64,000 nucleotides of DNA. Source: CAJMNU01 sp905214855. GTDB lineage: Bacteria > Bacillota > Clostridia > Lachnospirales > Lachnospiraceae. How positions within the stretch are numbered: the first letter of the stretch is position 1; every line of letters starts with the position of its first letter. The DNA lies in the NCBI GenBank assembly GCA_937890595.1, contig CALADM010000024.1, positions 18,571 to 82,570 on the forward strand, in the 5' to 3' direction. Below, piece by piece: positions 44,845 to 55,244 of this stretch. The notes under the pieces are model-generated. The model did not search any database. It was given only the letters and a program-made list of their open reading frames with translations, and was not told the DNA's origin. Both the position numbers and the translations under genes were made by a program.

Positions 44845-47304
44845 CTATTTTAACAAATGAAGTAAAATCTGTGCAGTCCTTATATTGTAATTCGCAAATG
44901 CAAATCTTCCTTTTTTATCTTCTCCAATTGCCACAGCAAATGGAAGACGTTCATCTCCAACCCCCATCGTTTTTGCCATTTCTCTGTGTCCTTCTTCATC
45001 TTCTGCCAGCCAGATCCGACTATATGTAAGTTCACGCTTTACTTTTTGCAGAGTCTCATTTTTATAAGATTCTCTGGAATACAACACAATATCGATCCAA
45101 TATCCTTTACGATTATATTCTTCTTTCCACTCAAGAAGTTCCTGAAACAAATGCTCTGTTGGCTCTTGTCCTGGCTCGGCATAAATCAAAATACTGCCTG
45201 TTCCATTTTCTTCACCAGTTGCCACTTCCCTCAAAGTTCCATTTTCTTCCTCTATAGGACAGGCAAAAACATGTGGAAGTGGTTGTGATTTCTTTTTCTC
45301 TTCCGTCTGATCTTCCCTTAGTAAGATCTTACACTCTGTCTCTTTTTTCGCCTCTACATAAACAGACTTCATCCATACACTAACACTTCCATCAATCTGA
45401 CGACGGGAAGTCAAAATCCGATACACGCCCTCTTTTAAAAGCAACTTTTCCTTTCCAATCAAGCGCATCCCCTGATAATCCAATGTTACATATCTTTCTT
45501 CACTTTCATCCCAATGGGCAATGGAAATATGTTCTGCATAAAGCATCGGTTCTTCTGCCTCATACAAAAGACATAATGTTCCTGTTTTTTCTTCTTCTCC
45601 TTCTCTTACAGGTTTCCAGATTTTTTCTGTAATACTCCATTCTTCCGCTGTCTTTGTTGCAGGATTCAAACGTGCAGCAATACCAAGCGCACGACAGATC
45701 TCCACCAGCAAAATATCTTTTTTAGATTTTGGACAAACTTTTCCTTTCAGACATCTTCCAAAATCAGGGAAACGGTCTGTCATGCCATATTCATCTATAA
45801 AGTACAAAGTTTCCTCCATCCACTTTGCCACTTCATCTGTATAAGAAAAGTTCTTCTCTTTTAAAATATCACATATCCCCTCACGGATATCTAAGATCAT
45901 CTCACAATCTATTCGTGGTGCCAACACTCCCTGCTGCCAGATCTCATACGGATATTTGCTTTGATAGGGAAGGGACGCTCTTAAATAGCCTGTCAGACAT
46001 TCACAGTTCATGTCTGCAAAATCTTTTTCCTTCAATGTCTCCAGAATGCTTTCCTTTTGCTCTGCTGTAAATTCGTCAAGATTTAAAAAGCGTCTTAATT
46101 CCTCTTGATTTCCTCTTGCTTTTTGAAGCCATTTTGAATCTTCTTTTGCAAATCCCGCTTCATATTGCTCTCGCACTGACTCACAAATCTTCATTCTTTC
46201 CTTGTGTCGCAACACCATTGCCTGCGGATCTGCCTTTAGACTGTCTACCCTTTCTTTTGGAGGGATCAGGTCAAAAGATTCTTCTTCCTCCTCCAGAGCA
46301 TGAGCCTCTGCCAGTTCCAAGATCAAAGTATCTTCTTTTCTCAGATCTATTTTATGACCTACCATACGACCCTTTAATTTTGCACATACATACAGATCTC
46401 CTAATCCCGATTCAAAACAAGCCATTCCCTTATCATCTGTTTTTTCTTCATAAAGTGTATAAAGCTCCGCATAATTTACCAATTGGAACTTCACCATCAC
46501 CCCGCTTTTCGGCACTCCATGATCACACACTTGGACAAAAACTTTTTTCACATCCCCATAATGCCCTGTACAGTGAATTGGACAAAATCCCTGTAAAGTC
46601 GCACCAAAATCAGGTTCCCAAGCCCGAACCAGCATAGCTTTCGATGCTGCTGCTGTAAACCAGCCCTTATCCAGAACTTCCTCTGGCTCACAAGCTCCCA
46701 TATAATGCCATTTCCCCTCTATCCACACCTCTACCCAGGCATGGTTATCATCACAATGTGCCCATCTTGGCGCATAACACTGTCTTGCCGGAATGCCCAC
46801 TGCTCTCAGTGCACTGACTAACAGAGTTGATTCTTCTCCACATCTTCCTTTTGCACGTTTGCACATCCCAAAAGGTGCAATGGTCCTGTCGTCTGTTGGA
46901 GTATAGGTTGCCTTTTCATAGCACCAATAATTTACCTCCAGCGCTGCCTTCTCCATTGTTTTTCCCAAAACACGATCCCGAAGATTTTCATACAGCCACA
47001 TTCTGCTCCCGTCCAGCCATTCATTATTCACACGCACTGCAAGTACATATTTCAAAAAAATATCTTCAGGAATCTCTTTTATATATGTAATCTCCTCATA
47101 GGCACGTTTGGATGCCCTCACATAAAGAAGCATATCCTGTGGTGAAATGCTAACCCAGTCATTTACACCACAAGCTGCATACATCGCTTTCATCCATAAG
47201 CATTCCTGATCCGTCATCTCTGCCTGTAACGTTTCCATCTCTTCCTTTAAAAGCGGATACACATCCACAGCTGCTTTCCATCTATCCTCAATTTTCTGCC
47301 ACAT
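44845..47304 (-). CDS. transglutaminase-like domain protein
   Basis: The 819-aa protein has a transglutaminase-like core near residues 150-215: GRCGEESTLLVSALRAVGIP with Cys155, HCDDNHAWVEVWI with His188, and a CEPE stretch near residue 205 where the acidic member is expected. A carboxypeptidase-regulatory-like beta domain follows (residues ~250-330) and a second, degenerate transglutaminase-like part near residue 530 (CPKSKKDILLVEICRALGIA). No signal peptide is present. It may be a cytosolic peptidase or a protein-modifying enzyme. Likely co-expressed with the aminopeptidase upstream (35-base gap). Confidence 0.85.
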   Translation of the reverse strand: MWQKIEDRWKAAVDVYPLLKEEMETLQAEMTDQECLWMKAMYAACGVNDWVSISPQDMLLYVRASKRAYEEITYIKEIPEDIFLKYVLAVRVNNEWLDGSRMWLYENLRDRVLGKTMEKAALEVNYWCYEKATYTPTDDRTIAPFGMCKRAKGRCGEESTLLVSALRAVGIPARQCYAPRWAHCDDNHAWVEVWIEGKWHYMGACEPEEVLDKGWFTAAASKAMLVRAWEPDFGATLQGFCPIHCTGHYGDVKKVFVQVCDHGVPKSGVMVKFQLVNYAELYTLYEEKTDDKGMACFESGLGDLYVCAKLKGRMVGHKIDLRKEDTLILELAEAHALEEEEESFDLIPPKERVDSLKADPQAMVLRHKERMKICESVREQYEAGFAKEDSKWLQKARGNQEELRRFLNLDEFTAEQKESILETLKEKDFADMNCECLTGYLRASLPYQSKYPYEIWQQGVLAPRIDCEMILDIREGICDILKEKNFSYTDEVAKWMEETLYFIDEYGMTDRFPDFGRCLKGKVCPKSKKDILLVEICRALGIAARLNPATKTAEEWSITEKIWKPVREGEEEKTGTLCLLYEAEEPMLYAEHISIAHWDESEERYVTLDYQGMRLIGKEKLLLKEGVYRILTSRRQIDGSVSVWMKSVYVEAKKETECKILLREDQTEEKKKSQPLPHVFACPIEEENGTLREVATGEENGTGSILIYAEPGQEPTEHLFQELLEWKEEYNRKGYWIDIVLYSRESYKNETLQKVKRELTYSRIWLAEDEEGHREMAKTMGVGDERLPFAVAIGEDKKGRFAFANYNIRTAQILLHLLK

Positions 47305-47339
47305 TCTATCATTCTCCCATTTTACAGCTATTTTTCTAT

Positions 47340-48722
47340 CTATTTATCTGCCTCTTGTTTTGCCAGATGATACAAAGTCGATGTACCTGCTCCGGTTGCT
47401 CCTATACTTTGAAACGCCCAGATCGGAGATGGAACAGATGCAGTCCCTGCAATGTCCAAATGAAGCCACGGCAGCCCTTCTGTAAAACGATGCAGGAACA
47501 ATCCTGCTGCCACACTCGCACATCCATCACGAGATGTATTCTGTACATCTGCGTAATCACTCTCGATCAACTTCTCATATTCTTCTTCCATCGGCATCCG
47601 CCAGTATTTCTCACCACTGGATATAGCTGCTTTCTGAAGACACCCCCACCACGCATCATCGGATGCCATCACACCTGCCATCACAAATCCTAACATCTGT
47701 ACTACCGCACCTGTCAGTGTTGCAATATCCACTAATTTTGTTGCACCTTCTTTTCGGATCGCCCAAGTGATCGCATCCGAAAGGATCAATCGCCCTTCTG
47801 CATCTGTATTTAAAACCTCAATAGTTTTTCCAGAAAGCCCCCTGATCACATCCCCAGGTAGTGTGCTTTCCCTTGAAATCCTGTTTTCACAGATTGGGAT
47901 TACTGCTGTCACATTAACTGGGACCTGATTGTTTGCCAGTGCTCTTACTGATGCCGTCACTGCAGCAGCTCCTGCCATATCTCCCTTGATTCCTTTCATA
48001 GAAGCGGAAGATTTCACACAGTAACCTCCTGTATCACAAGTTACACCTTTTCCTACATATCCCAATCTTTCACTCAAATTTGGATTTCCAGTATAACGCA
48101 GCACCACCATACACGGGGCATTGGCACTGCTATCTCCCACAGAAAGTAATGCCTGAAGACCCATTTTTTTCAATTCTTCCCTATTATATACCTCTGTTTC
48201 CACGGGCACATCTTTCACAAAGGAAACAATCTGTTTTGCAAATTCTTCAGGGATCAGATGATTGCCTGGCATATTGACCATATTTCTTGCCCACATGATA
48301 TCTTTTCCCAGTTCGTATGCATTCTGCACCATACGCTCCAGTTCTTTCTCTTTATATAAAACTTTCTCTAAAGACACTGACCAGTACCATCTGATCTCTT
48401 TCTCAATCTTACCTTCCAGAGCAAACTTCTGCTCATACACAGCACCCAAAATCCCTTCAAAAGCTGCAAATACACCGCTCTCTCCAAGTAAAAATGCTTC
48501 TGTCAGATCCACTTCGCAGGAATCCACTTCTAACATATTTGCCAGCTTTGCTCCCTGTGCATAGACTTCTTTACATCTAAGAGCAGACCATAAATTCTTC
48601 TGTCCTCTTCCCACTGTGATATATGTTGCCTGTCCTTCTCTCATCTCATATCTGTTTTTTAAATATTCCCACTCTCCAAGGACAATCTTTGCATCCACGT
48701 TCTCTCCACAATATCGTTCCAT
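47340..48722 (-). CDS. M17 leucyl aminopeptidase family protein
   Basis: A 460-aa metalloenzyme of the M17 family that removes N-terminal residues from peptides. The C-terminal catalytic domain has the signature NTDAEGRLILSDAI, with metal ligands also in YVGKGVTCDTGGYCVKSSAS and KGDMAGAAAVTAS. The N-terminal domain is shorter than in PepA. The KGVTCDTGG site has Cys where Phe is typical, a minor variation. It is followed by the transglutaminase-like gene, so the two may work on the same peptides. Confidence 0.92.
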   Translation of the reverse strand: MERYCGENVDAKIVLGEWEYLKNRYEMREGQATYITVGRGQKNLWSALRCKEVYAQGAKLANMLEVDSCEVDLTEAFLLGESGVFAAFEGILGAVYEQKFALEGKIEKEIRWYWSVSLEKVLYKEKELERMVQNAYELGKDIMWARNMVNMPGNHLIPEEFAKQIVSFVKDVPVETEVYNREELKKMGLQALLSVGDSSANAPCMVVLRYTGNPNLSERLGYVGKGVTCDTGGYCVKSSASMKGIKGDMAGAAAVTASVRALANNQVPVNVTAVIPICENRISRESTLPGDVIRGLSGKTIEVLNTDAEGRLILSDAITWAIRKEGATKLVDIATLTGAVVQMLGFVMAGVMASDDAWWGCLQKAAISSGEKYWRMPMEEEYEKLIESDYADVQNTSRDGCASVAAGLFLHRFTEGLPWLHLDIAGTASVPSPIWAFQSIGATGAGTSTLYHLAKQEADK

Positions 48723-48856
48723 CTTTTCTTTCTCCCTGTGCCTTATTATCTCAAGTATACCTTTAAAAGATCTGATACTATCTGATTTTCATTTATGATA
48801 GCACATCTAATCACAATATACAATCTTTGCAAATCCCTTAAAGCAACCTTCCTATC

Positions 48857-50176
48857 TTATCCTTTCAGGTTCTTTTTTGCAGGATTATCAAGTACTCTTC
48901 CATCTTCTTGAAAACGGGATCCATGACACGGACAATCCCATGTGTGTTCTTGTGGATTCCATTTTAAGCTGCATCCCAGATGAGAACATCGTTTCCCTGG
49001 TGCGAGGAAATCTGCTGTGGAAACAGCAAGATTGATCGGTAATTGTATATGAAACATGCTACGGCTTGGCGAAAACAATTTTTCATACTCACACTCTCCT
49101 TTTACAATACAATCTCTTAAAACAATGGCTGCTGCCATCGCATTTGTCATACCCCATTTTTGAAACCCTGTTGAAACATAAAGATAAGGCATCCCCTTAC
49201 TGTGTACTCCAATATATGGAATATCATCCAAAGTCATACAGTCCTGTGTTGCCCATGTATATACAATCTTACTTTCAGGATATTTTTCTTGTACAAAATC
49301 ATATACTGCCTGATATCCGCCACCTGCTTTTCCAGTTCTGTGACCACCGCCTCCGACCAAAAGCATCCGACCATAATTGCGAAAGGAAAATCCCGTCTTA
49401 TCTTCATCCACATACATTCCCGGCAATATCACTCCATTTTCCAAAGCTGCCACATAGGAACGATGCTGATAAAGTTTCATCATATAAAGTCCCCTTACAT
49501 TTACCATAGGAAAATGGGTAGCTAACACGATCCGATCGGCATGAATTGTACCAAATGGTGTTTTTGCACATTTCCCATCCAGTTCCAAAACAGGAGTATG
49601 GCTCACTATAGGAAGATCTTTTGACAATGCCTGCAAAAATCGCAACGGATGAAAGCACCCCTGATGTTCCAATCCAATCGCTCCCTTAGTTTGGAATGGC
49701 AATGGCACATTTTCCTGAAAACAATACGGAATCCCTATCTTTTCATATGCATCTTGTTCCTTTTCCAACTTCTCTACTGCATCTTTAGTATAGACATATG
49801 CTGTCTTTTCTTCCCAGTCACAGGGGAATTTTTGTACCAAAGTTTTATAAACATCCAAAGCTCTCTTTTGGATCATATAATATTCTTTTGCTCTCTCCAA
49901 ACCATATCTCTTCAAAATTTTTTGGTACACTAGACCGTGCTGTACGGTAACTTTCGCAGTGGTGTTCTGTGTCACTTTACCACAGATTTCCCCCTGTTCT
50001 ACTACCATACAGCAAATTCCTGCCTGTTTTAACTGATACGCACATAAAATTCCCGCAATCCCTGCTCCAATGATCAAAACATCTATCTTTTGATCTCCTA
50101 ATTTCCGCTCTTGCGTTTTTGATTCCCATAAAACATCATCTTTTTTCTGTGATATCCATAAAGAGTCTGCCTTCAT
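48857..50176 (-). CDS. FAD-dependent oxidoreductase with C-terminal Rieske domain
   Basis: The 439-aa protein has a DAO-type fold (DVLIIGAGIAGILCAYQLKQ with GxGxxG, then VVEQGEICGKVTQNTTAKVT and a mid-domain with GRMLLVGGGGHRTGKAG). A Rieske [2Fe-2S] domain ends it, with ligands in CSHLGCSLKWNPQEHTWDCP and CHGSRF. It probably transfers electrons between FAD and an iron-sulfur cluster; the substrate is not known. A strong terminator follows the convergent sulfatase region at 50260. Close homologues are widespread in Clostridia. Confidence 0.92.
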   Translation of the reverse strand: MKADSLWISQKKDDVLWESKTQERKLGDQKIDVLIIGAGIAGILCAYQLKQAGICCMVVEQGEICGKVTQNTTAKVTVQHGLVYQKILKRYGLERAKEYYMIQKRALDVYKTLVQKFPCDWEEKTAYVYTKDAVEKLEKEQDAYEKIGIPYCFQENVPLPFQTKGAIGLEHQGCFHPLRFLQALSKDLPIVSHTPVLELDGKCAKTPFGTIHADRIVLATHFPMVNVRGLYMMKLYQHRSYVAALENGVILPGMYVDEDKTGFSFRNYGRMLLVGGGGHRTGKAGGGYQAVYDFVQEKYPESKIVYTWATQDCMTLDDIPYIGVHSKGMPYLYVSTGFQKWGMTNAMAAAIVLRDCIVKGECEYEKLFSPSRSMFHIQLPINLAVSTADFLAPGKRCSHLGCSLKWNPQEHTWDCPCHGSRFQEDGRVLDNPAKKNLKG

Positions 50177-50259
50177 TCTTCTATCTCCTGCCTCACATTT
50201 TTCTTTTCCTGTTAGTATGATCTTTTTCCTCTGTTTTCATACTCTGTCCCATCCATAAA

Positions 50260-50299
50260 AAACAAAGGACGTGTGGATCACTCCTCACGTCCTTCGTTT
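50260..50299 (-). terminator. terminator between sulfatase operon and oxidoreductase
   Basis: AAACAAAGGACGTG and CACGTCCTTCGTTT make a 14-bp stem with one mismatch, followed by T-rich DNA on either strand. It ends the ABC-sulfatase operon and precedes the oxidoreductase gene. Confidence 0.88.
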
Positions 50300-50357
50300 C
50301 ATTTCCTATCTTTGTGCATCATTTTTTATATAATTCTTGCTGCATTTTTCTTAAAAA

Positions 50358-51665
50358 CTATCGCCCCAAATACTGATAGTCTCCAACTTCATTCAAAAGC
50401 AGTTTGTACAAACACTCTTGTTCTTTCCTATAGTTTGTATCATTGACCAGATTTTTGGATTCCTCTGGATCCATCTGCATGTCATATAGAGAAACTGGCT
50501 GATGTGTTTTTGCATCTATTGTCAATTTCCAGCGCATATCTCTGATCATAAACCATGTATTATCTTTTAAAAGATGATTCTCAGAAAATACTGGAGCATG
50601 AGATGTCTTTTCTCCTGTGAGCAAAGGAATCAAACTCTCTCCAGGGAGTATTTTTTCACTTTTCCCCCCAGCAACCTCCATGCAAGTCGGATAATAATCC
50701 ACTGCGGAAACCGGTATATCCACTACTCGTTTTTGTTCCATTCCTGGTACTTTTATAATCAGAGGGATTCCACAAGAACGTTCAAATGGAAGACATTTGT
50801 TTTTCAGTCCATGGCTTCCCTGCATATCTCCATGATCCGCTGAAAATAAAATCATTGTATCCTCTGCAATCCCCAGATTTTCCAATTCCTGTAAAATCAA
50901 ACCAACATTCGCATCTATCTGACTTACCATTGCATAATACAATTTCAAATACCGCTGCATATTTCCCCCATACCGTTGAAAATCCGGACAAAGCTCAAAC
51001 GGTCTTGGACTATACGGCGAATAGGTCGGAGTATAAGGATCTACTGGTTTGTACTGTTCTGCCATTGGAAATTCCACACCATCGTATAAATGTTCATATT
51101 TTTCCAATGGCTGTTCTGGATAATGAGGGGCTTGGAAAAATATTGTATGGAGAAATGGTTTTCCGCTTTTTGCCAACTCACGCATACGTTCTATCCCAAG
51201 GCGGGCTGTAACATCTGTTCTATGTTCATGAAACAAATATTCTTTTCCCTCTTCATCATAGAAACAAACTTGATCTTTAAATCCATTGTAACATTGATAT
51301 CCAATCAAGTGCCTATGTCCTGCCCAATACTTTTGTGGAATCGGCTTATTTCCATTATCTCCAAGATGAAGTTTCCCTACAAAGCTCGTATCATATCCCA
51401 ATTGTTCCAGTTCCCTTGGAAGAGTCACTTCATCTTGTGACAAAGCATCTGCATTATCCTGTACACCACAATCTTTACAGTAACGCCCAGAGAACAATAA
51501 TCCACGAAAAGGACCACAAACCGGATTATTGGAATATGCATTGGTAAATAGTGTTCCTTCTTCTGCCAGACGGTCTAAATTAGGTGTTTTCACCCACGGA
51601 CTGACACTCCCAAGTGCATACTTATGCATCTGGTCTGTCATGATCATCAATATATTTTTAGGCAT
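50358..51665 (-). CDS. sulfatase (formylglycine-type)
   Basis: The 435-aa enzyme has the sulfatase start PKNILMIMTDQMHKYALGS and the FGly motif C-x-P-x-R (NPVCGPFRGLLFSGRY, Cys50). It also has metal-binding MILFSADHGDMQGSHGLKNK and a C-terminal core. It would remove sulfate esters from a carbohydrate or similar substrate. No signal peptide is present, so it acts in the cytoplasm on imported material. It ends an operon that starts with an ABC sugar importer, suggesting import of a sulfated saccharide. A Cys-type site requires an anaerobic maturase encoded elsewhere. Confidence 0.92.
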   Translation of the reverse strand: MPKNILMIMTDQMHKYALGSVSPWVKTPNLDRLAEEGTLFTNAYSNNPVCGPFRGLLFSGRYCKDCGVQDNADALSQDEVTLPRELEQLGYDTSFVGKLHLGDNGNKPIPQKYWAGHRHLIGYQCYNGFKDQVCFYDEEGKEYLFHEHRTDVTARLGIERMRELAKSGKPFLHTIFFQAPHYPEQPLEKYEHLYDGVEFPMAEQYKPVDPYTPTYSPYSPRPFELCPDFQRYGGNMQRYLKLYYAMVSQIDANVGLILQELENLGIAEDTMILFSADHGDMQGSHGLKNKCLPFERSCGIPLIIKVPGMEQKRVVDIPVSAVDYYPTCMEVAGGKSEKILPGESLIPLLTGEKTSHAPVFSENHLLKDNTWFMIRDMRWKLTIDAKTHQPVSLYDMQMDPEESKNLVNDTNYRKEQECLYKLLLNEVGDYQYLGR

Positions 51666-51685
51666 ATGCTTTCTACCTTTCTTGA

Positions 51686-53095
51686 TTACTTATTTTCTTC
51701 TATGATCGCATTGCAGCGACTCATTAAATTAGCAATGGTATCGTCCAAAGACTGAGAACCCAAAAGGAATTTATCTGTTTCTTCTGTCAAAACAGTCTCA
51801 ATCTGACTCTGATATTCAGGAGAATAGGATACATAACTGTCCACCCAATCAGGATCCTGCATAAATGTTTTCAAGGCTTCCATATCTACTTTATCTTCAA
51901 AATCTTTTACGATCGCAGTGGTACTTTCCATTTTATCAACATTCTTCTCATTTGACACAAACATTCCCTTTAACGGAACTCCTTCTGTTGTCCAGAAACG
52001 CAAGAATTCAAATGCTTCTTTTGGATGTGTTGATGTCTTTGCAACGGAATAGAAAATTGCTCCTGTCATGTTATAATGTGGATCTGTCTCATTCCACAAA
52101 GGCTGACGTGCAAATGTTGTAACAAAATCGTGCGGATAAGACTCATTTCCGATATCACTCAAAAGATTCGTTCCCATTGGAAGCATTGCAATCTTTCCAG
52201 AAAAGAACTGATCTCTGTAATTCATATTTAAAGCTTTGATATCCGCAAGAGGAGTAGATGCTTTATCTACATTTTCCAAATTATAGCGATACTGTAAAAA
52301 CTTTCCAAATTCTGGATTCTCAAATGTCAGACTTCCATCTTCATTAAAAAGAGGACTGTCTGGTTTTGCAGAAAGAATACCACGTGTTCTATCATCACCA
52401 AATGTATGCATATAAGAGCCATAGATCGTATTTGCACCACTTCCCTGTGTCATCTTCATTGCATATTCGCGATACTCATCCCATGTCCAATTCAAATCCG
52501 GCACTTCCAATCCTGCCGCATCCAGCATATCTTTATTGATCAGAACAACATTATAACGCATATCACTTGGGATGGAATACACCTTATCATTGATCCTCGG
52601 AATGATACTATAGACATCTTCCGGGGTCTTTCCCTCTGCCTCAAAATACTCGTCCATTGGCAGATACGAATTAGAATTCGCTCTAACAGAAAGATCCGCA
52701 ATACTAGGTGACATGATAATATCAATTTCCTCGCCACCCATCAGCATCAGATCTGTTTTTTGCAGATAATCCCGGCTGCTCATATCTCCTACATACTCAA
52801 TCTCTACCTGAATTTCCGGATGTTTTTCTTCCCATGCATCTACAATCCTCTGATCTCCCTTGGCATGATTGCTCTGCCAGCTGACAAAACGCAATGTGAT
52901 CTGTTCCTGATCTTCTTTTCCTTCTTCTTTTTTTGTTTCATCCTTTGCTTCTGTCTGCCCAGCCTCCACAGATGTAGCTGTTGTTTTCTCAGCAGGAGCA
53001 GAAGTTTCTTTTCCTCCTGAACCACATCCTGTCAATATACTGCTTCCCAGCATCATCATGCCAACTCCCAGTGCCACTAATCTTCTCTTTTTCAT
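51686..53095 (-). CDS. ABC transporter sugar-binding lipoprotein
   Basis: The 469-aa protein starts with a lipoprotein signal peptide (MKKRRLVALGVGMMMLGSSI then LTGCGSGG, with the lipidated Cys) and a Glu/Lys-rich linker. The rest is a family 1 extracellular solute-binding protein (ITLRFVSWQSNHAKGDQRIV, then EYREYAMKMTQGSG). It binds a saccharide outside the membrane and delivers it to the permeases encoded upstream. No ATPase is encoded here, so a shared MsmX-type ATPase is likely. Confidence 0.92.
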   Translation of the reverse strand: MKKRRLVALGVGMMMLGSSILTGCGSGGKETSAPAEKTTATSVEAGQTEAKDETKKEEGKEDQEQITLRFVSWQSNHAKGDQRIVDAWEEKHPEIQVEIEYVGDMSSRDYLQKTDLMLMGGEEIDIIMSPSIADLSVRANSNSYLPMDEYFEAEGKTPEDVYSIIPRINDKVYSIPSDMRYNVVLINKDMLDAAGLEVPDLNWTWDEYREYAMKMTQGSGANTIYGSYMHTFGDDRTRGILSAKPDSPLFNEDGSLTFENPEFGKFLQYRYNLENVDKASTPLADIKALNMNYRDQFFSGKIAMLPMGTNLLSDIGNESYPHDFVTTFARQPLWNETDPHYNMTGAIFYSVAKTSTHPKEAFEFLRFWTTEGVPLKGMFVSNEKNVDKMESTTAIVKDFEDKVDMEALKTFMQDPDWVDSYVSYSPEYQSQIETVLTEETDKFLLGSQSLDDTIANLMSRCNAIIEENK

Positions 53096-53167
53096 AGTAA
53101 CTCCCTTCTGCTATTTTATAGCTGTATCTTTTTGGATTCTCAACCCTATCGTTTTCATAATATTTCC

Positions 53168-54007
53168 CTATTCTTTCACCGCACCAGATGCAATGCCATC
53201 AATGATGTATCTTTGACCAAACAAAAATACAATAATCAAAGGCAAGATTGCAGATACCGCAGCTGCCATCATCAAAGAATAGATACTTCCTGACTCTGTC
53301 GCAAATATCTTCATACCAAGCTGAATGGTAAACAGACTTCTCTTACTGAGAAAAATCAATGGCATCTGATAATCATTCCATGTCCATACAAATTTCAATA
53401 TTGTCAATGTTGCAATCGCCGGAGTGATCAATGGCAGAATAATTTTTCTGAATATACAAAAATGACTTGCCCCGTCAATCCTTGCAGACTCACACAGAGA
53501 ATCTGGAATCCCCATCATAGCCTGCCGCAGTAAAAATACTCCATATGTACTGAACATCGTCATCATGATCAATCCTTCATGAGTATTATAAAGTTTCAAT
53601 TCTGTCATAATAACAAAACGACTGACAATCATAACTTGTGGCGGAATCATCATGGTTGCAAGGTACAAAAGAAAAACCTTATCACGCCATTTCCAGCGCA
53701 CTTTTGTAAAACCATATGCCCCCAATGCAGATATCAGGATCTGAAGTGCGGTTGAGATCACTGTGATCTTAATACTATTCCAATAGTACATACCAAAGTT
53801 GTATTCATCACCCCAGACAATCCCATAATTTTTCATGCCTACAAATGTTTTTGGTATCCATTCGATCGGAAAATTAAACACTTCTGTCTCTACCTTAAAG
53901 GATGTAGAGATCATCCAGATGAGTGGAGCTAACATCGTAAATCCCACAATGTACAACAAAATGGTGAACAGAATTTTTCCTGCGGAAAGTTTTTTTCCTC
54001 GTTTCAT
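53168..54007 (-). CDS. ABC sugar permease, MalG-like
   Basis: A 279-aa membrane protein with six hydrophobic segments. It has the cytoplasmic EAA loop typical of carbohydrate permeases: ESARIDGASHFCIFRKIILP (residues ~185-205), G and P conserved. It forms the import pore with the preceding gene. The start is ATG at 54007; the 18-base gap to the upstream permease gene and the following lipoprotein gene show a three-gene importer. Confidence 0.92.
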   Translation of the reverse strand: MKRGKKLSAGKILFTILLYIVGFTMLAPLIWMISTSFKVETEVFNFPIEWIPKTFVGMKNYGIVWGDEYNFGMYYWNSIKITVISTALQILISALGAYGFTKVRWKWRDKVFLLYLATMMIPPQVMIVSRFVIMTELKLYNTHEGLIMMTMFSTYGVFLLRQAMMGIPDSLCESARIDGASHFCIFRKIILPLITPAIATLTILKFVWTWNDYQMPLIFLSKRSLFTIQLGMKIFATESGSIYSLMMAAAVSAILPLIIVFLFGQRYIIDGIASGAVKE

Positions 54008-54025
54008 CGTCCCATATCCCCTTTC

Positions 54026-54994
54026 CTATTCGTTCGTAAAGCGTTCCTGATATTTCCACTGAACCAACGTAATCAGAAAAATAATGACAAACAATGCCCA
54101 TGCAAGTGTGCAGGCATACCCCATCTTAAAATCCTGGAATGCTGTTCTATAAATATAATACGCCATCACAGATGTGGAATTTCCAGGACCTCCCTGTGTC
54201 AGGACACTGATGAGATCAAACACTTTAAAAGAACCAATGATCCCCATAACTGCAAGGAAAAATGTAGTTGGAGAAACCATAGGAACTGTCACATACCGAA
54301 ATTGTTGTACAGCAGATGCTCCATCGATCTGTGCTGCTTCATACAGATCCAAAGAAATATTTTTAAGACCTGACATATACACTGCTACATAGTATCCGAT
54401 CTGTGTCCAAATATTGATAACAATGATCGCCACCAATGCCCATTTTTCATCTACCAGCCACTTAGGCGGATTCGAAATTCCAATCGACTGTAGAAACTGA
54501 TTGATCGGACCATAACTTGGCTGTAAAAGTACCTGCCATACCGTACATACTGCCACAACGCTTGCTATGTATGGGATAAACATCATCGCACGGATTCCTT
54601 TTCCCCCATAAGTATGCCGATTGATGATCTCTGCCACGATCAGTCCCAAAATCAGAAGAACTGGAATCGTCACTGCTGTAAAAATTAAATTGTTAATAAG
54701 TGATACCTGAAACCATTCATCTTTGAATAAACGAATGTAATTTTTCAGACCATTGAATTGGATCGCTTCCCATCCTTTTAGGAAATTCCACTCTGTAAAA
54801 CTAAGCCCTAACGACATGATGACCGGAATCAGGATAAAAACCGTAAATCCCAAAAATCCCGGAAGAATAAATAAGATTCCTGTAATTGTATCCTTTGACA
54901 TTTTTTTCTTTCTGGGGATCTTTTGTTCACTCTTGTCTTTTTTTACACTCCCGTTCTCAGTAATAATCTTCCCCACGCTCTCTTGTTTTCTCAT
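54026..54994 (-). CDS. ABC sugar permease, MalF-like
   Basis: This 322-aa permease has six or seven membrane segments, an acidic/basic N-terminus (RKQESVGKIITENGSVKK), and the EAA loop EAAQIDGASAVQQFRYVTVP near residue 230. It is the first gene of the operon. The ATG at 54994 follows GGAGGAGG by 5-6 bases; a longer frame starting at 55051 is not supported by a binding site. Divergent from the AraC-type sensor regulator gene. Confidence 0.9.
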   Translation of the reverse strand: MRKQESVGKIITENGSVKKDKSEQKIPRKKKMSKDTITGILFILPGFLGFTVFILIPVIMSLGLSFTEWNFLKGWEAIQFNGLKNYIRLFKDEWFQVSLINNLIFTAVTIPVLLILGLIVAEIINRHTYGGKGIRAMMFIPYIASVVAVCTVWQVLLQPSYGPINQFLQSIGISNPPKWLVDEKWALVAIIVINIWTQIGYYVAVYMSGLKNISLDLYEAAQIDGASAVQQFRYVTVPMVSPTTFFLAVMGIIGSFKVFDLISVLTQGGPGNSTSVMAYYIYRTAFQDFKMGYACTLAWALFVIIFLITLVQWKYQERFTNE

Positions 54995-55174
54995 ACAACC
55001 TCCTCCTTTTTCTATTTTTATTTCATTTCCTATAACTCTTTCTGTCATCAAACGCTGTGAAAGAACTCCTATAAACTACCCCCATTATCATTTCTACTTT
55101 CCCAAAAGTAAAGTTGATATTCATTTTATATAATGATATTAGTAAGATTCTTTACATATTTCATCTTTTGTTCA

Positions 55175-55203
55175 TTGACATCTATTACTTTTGTCACTAT
55201 AAT
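55175..55203 (+). promoter_or_regulatory. promoter of the AraC-type regulator gene
   Basis: TTGACA at 55175-55180, 17 bases, TATAAT at 55198-55203. The divergent ABC operon has no equally clear promoter on the other strand and may need activation by the regulator. Confidence 0.8.
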
Positions 55204-55244
55204 TTTATATATGCATAATTTTTTTAGAGAGGAAATCAGTTTTT